From: Arbacia lixula
Taxonomy: Eukaryota; Echinodermata; Echinoidea; Arbacioida; Arbaciidae
Length of the DNA stretch: 64,000 nucleotides
Direction: 5' to 3'
Assembly: GCA_963669155.1 (NCBI GenBank)
Contig: OZ022587.1
Coordinates: 3,237,179-3,301,178, forward strand
Part shown: one piece after another, positions 1-64,000 of the stretch
Layout: each line of letters begins with the position of its first letter
How positions within the stretch are numbered: the stretch's first letter is position 1
Notes under the pieces: model-generated
Seen by the model: the letters and a program-made list of their open reading frames with translations, nothing else
Databases searched by the model: none
Told to the model about the DNA's origin: nothing
Program-made: the position numbers and the translations under genes

Positions 1-399
1 CAAATGATTAGAAGACACAGTGAAACCTGAATAGATACCCCACTCAAGTGAGGCAAGATATGTGGTCTTTACCAACAGATGGTCCTTATGGCCAGGTTTC
101 CGTTTTAGTATTACATATTTCAATACTTCAAGATTTATCAAAGGAAAGACACATGTGTTCTTTAGTGACAGCTAGTGGGTAAAACAGGTTTTATTGTACT
201 AACCTATCATTATGAAAATGTAGATATCCATGAGCTACACATAAGCCGATAAGGAAGTAAAACTGTCGACTAATGTTTAGGGCATCTCATTCTCTTAATT
301 CTTTATTCTCATTTTGCGCCATTTTGCACTGGTAATACATGTACACACATCAAATAGATGGCAGTAATTTGTCTGCCACACAGAGTGTGAAGCACTCAC
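1..399. other. Intron, downstream edge
   Basis: AT-rich intron sequence 3' of the last visible exon. I see no exon or clear repeat here. Confidence 0.6.
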
Positions 400-63413
<63,014 letters not shown>

Positions 63414-63789
63414 CTGAAGAAATAAAAGGATGCCTTTAGCTAGTGCATACATCACGTAATTGAATCAAGTATCTATATGTGACCCATTGAATAGAAACTG
63501 ATAGGGAGTTGGCAATATGAATGTGGGTGGAATGGGGCAAATGATAAGCTTTTCTCCATGACACAAATAATATTTCACACACTTGGCCCTTTCCTGATAG
63601 TATGAGGTGCAAAAATAAAATCATCAGTCGTAATACATTACTGGTGCAAGAACACCTTAAGTAACCCTTTCTTTATTTTCATACAGGTTTGTGCAAAAAG
63701 GTATTGTTGTGATATTAAATGCACAGGTACAAGGATGCATATCTTTTTGAGAAAATGCATATTTTCAAAAAAATATATACACAACATAT

Positions 63790-63945
63790 GGGAGAGCTCC
63801 TCGCTTGTGATGTCCCAAAATCAATCTTTACAAGATCATAACTTTCTCACCCTTTGACAGATTTTCATCAAAGCGTTAGTAATATTTTTTCATATGTCTG
63901 CTTTTATCAAAACCAACGTAATATCAGGGTGAACTATCCCTTTAA
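63790..63945 (-). mobile_element. Interspersed repeat, GAATAGTTCACCCTG family
   Basis: Reads AGGGATAGTTCACCCTGATA on the minus strand, followed by GTTGGTTTTGATAAAAGCAG, and ends near GAGGAGCTCTCCCATATG. Same family as the tandem pair at 31.5 kb, opposite orientation. Confidence 0.8.
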
Positions 63946-64000
63946 ATAGTTAACACTTTAAGTGCCTGACAAAATGTAGCTCTATGGGAATTATTTGTAT

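Overview
The window is animal genomic DNA, AT-rich, with short exons and introns averaging roughly 640 bp. The domain content and the repeat families suggest a marine deuterostome, most likely an echinoderm such as a sea urchin; this is an inference, since no species marker is present. All protein-coding content I can support belongs to one very large gene on the minus strand that runs off both ends of the window. I see no promoter, signal-peptide exon, transmembrane exon, kinase exon, stop codon or poly-A end, so both termini of the protein lie outside.

The gene is a chain of extracellular modules. In transcript order (high to low coordinates) I count 82 exons: 33 EGF-like exons, 24 Ig-like domains (23 split over two exons, one in a single exon), and one Frizzled-type cysteine-rich domain in two exons. 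Together they give about 11.0 kb of coding sequence, about 3,670 residues. Every exon boundary I could place is phase 1, so every exon is symmetric and can be skipped or duplicated without a frameshift.

Layout in transcript order: 63.4-56.5 kb, EGF, Ig, then five EGFs; 56.1-53.6 kb, Ig, a Pro/Thr-rich linker and the Frizzled domain; 53.2-49.0 kb, EGF, Ig, EGF and an Ig-Ig doublet; 48.5-37.5 kb, EGF-EGF pairs alternating with single Igs; 36.1-10.1 kb, a very regular Ig-EGF alternation of eleven units, then a second Ig-Ig doublet (10.8-8.6 kb); 8.2-0.4 kb, mixed EGF pairs and Igs. Repeated Ig-plus-EGF surfaces suggest an adhesion, matrix or receptor ectodomain, and the Frizzled domain suggests possible Wnt binding. 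Neither is shown by the sequence alone.

The introns hold decayed LINE fragments, tRNA-derived SINE-like pieces, several short inverted-repeat elements, two large copies and one decayed copy of an element carrying tandem nuclear-receptor-type half-sites, and many mini- and microsatellites. The most unusual feature is that many exons are flanked by tandem copies of one of their own edges (partial exon plus splice site plus intron), so local duplication looks active across the locus.
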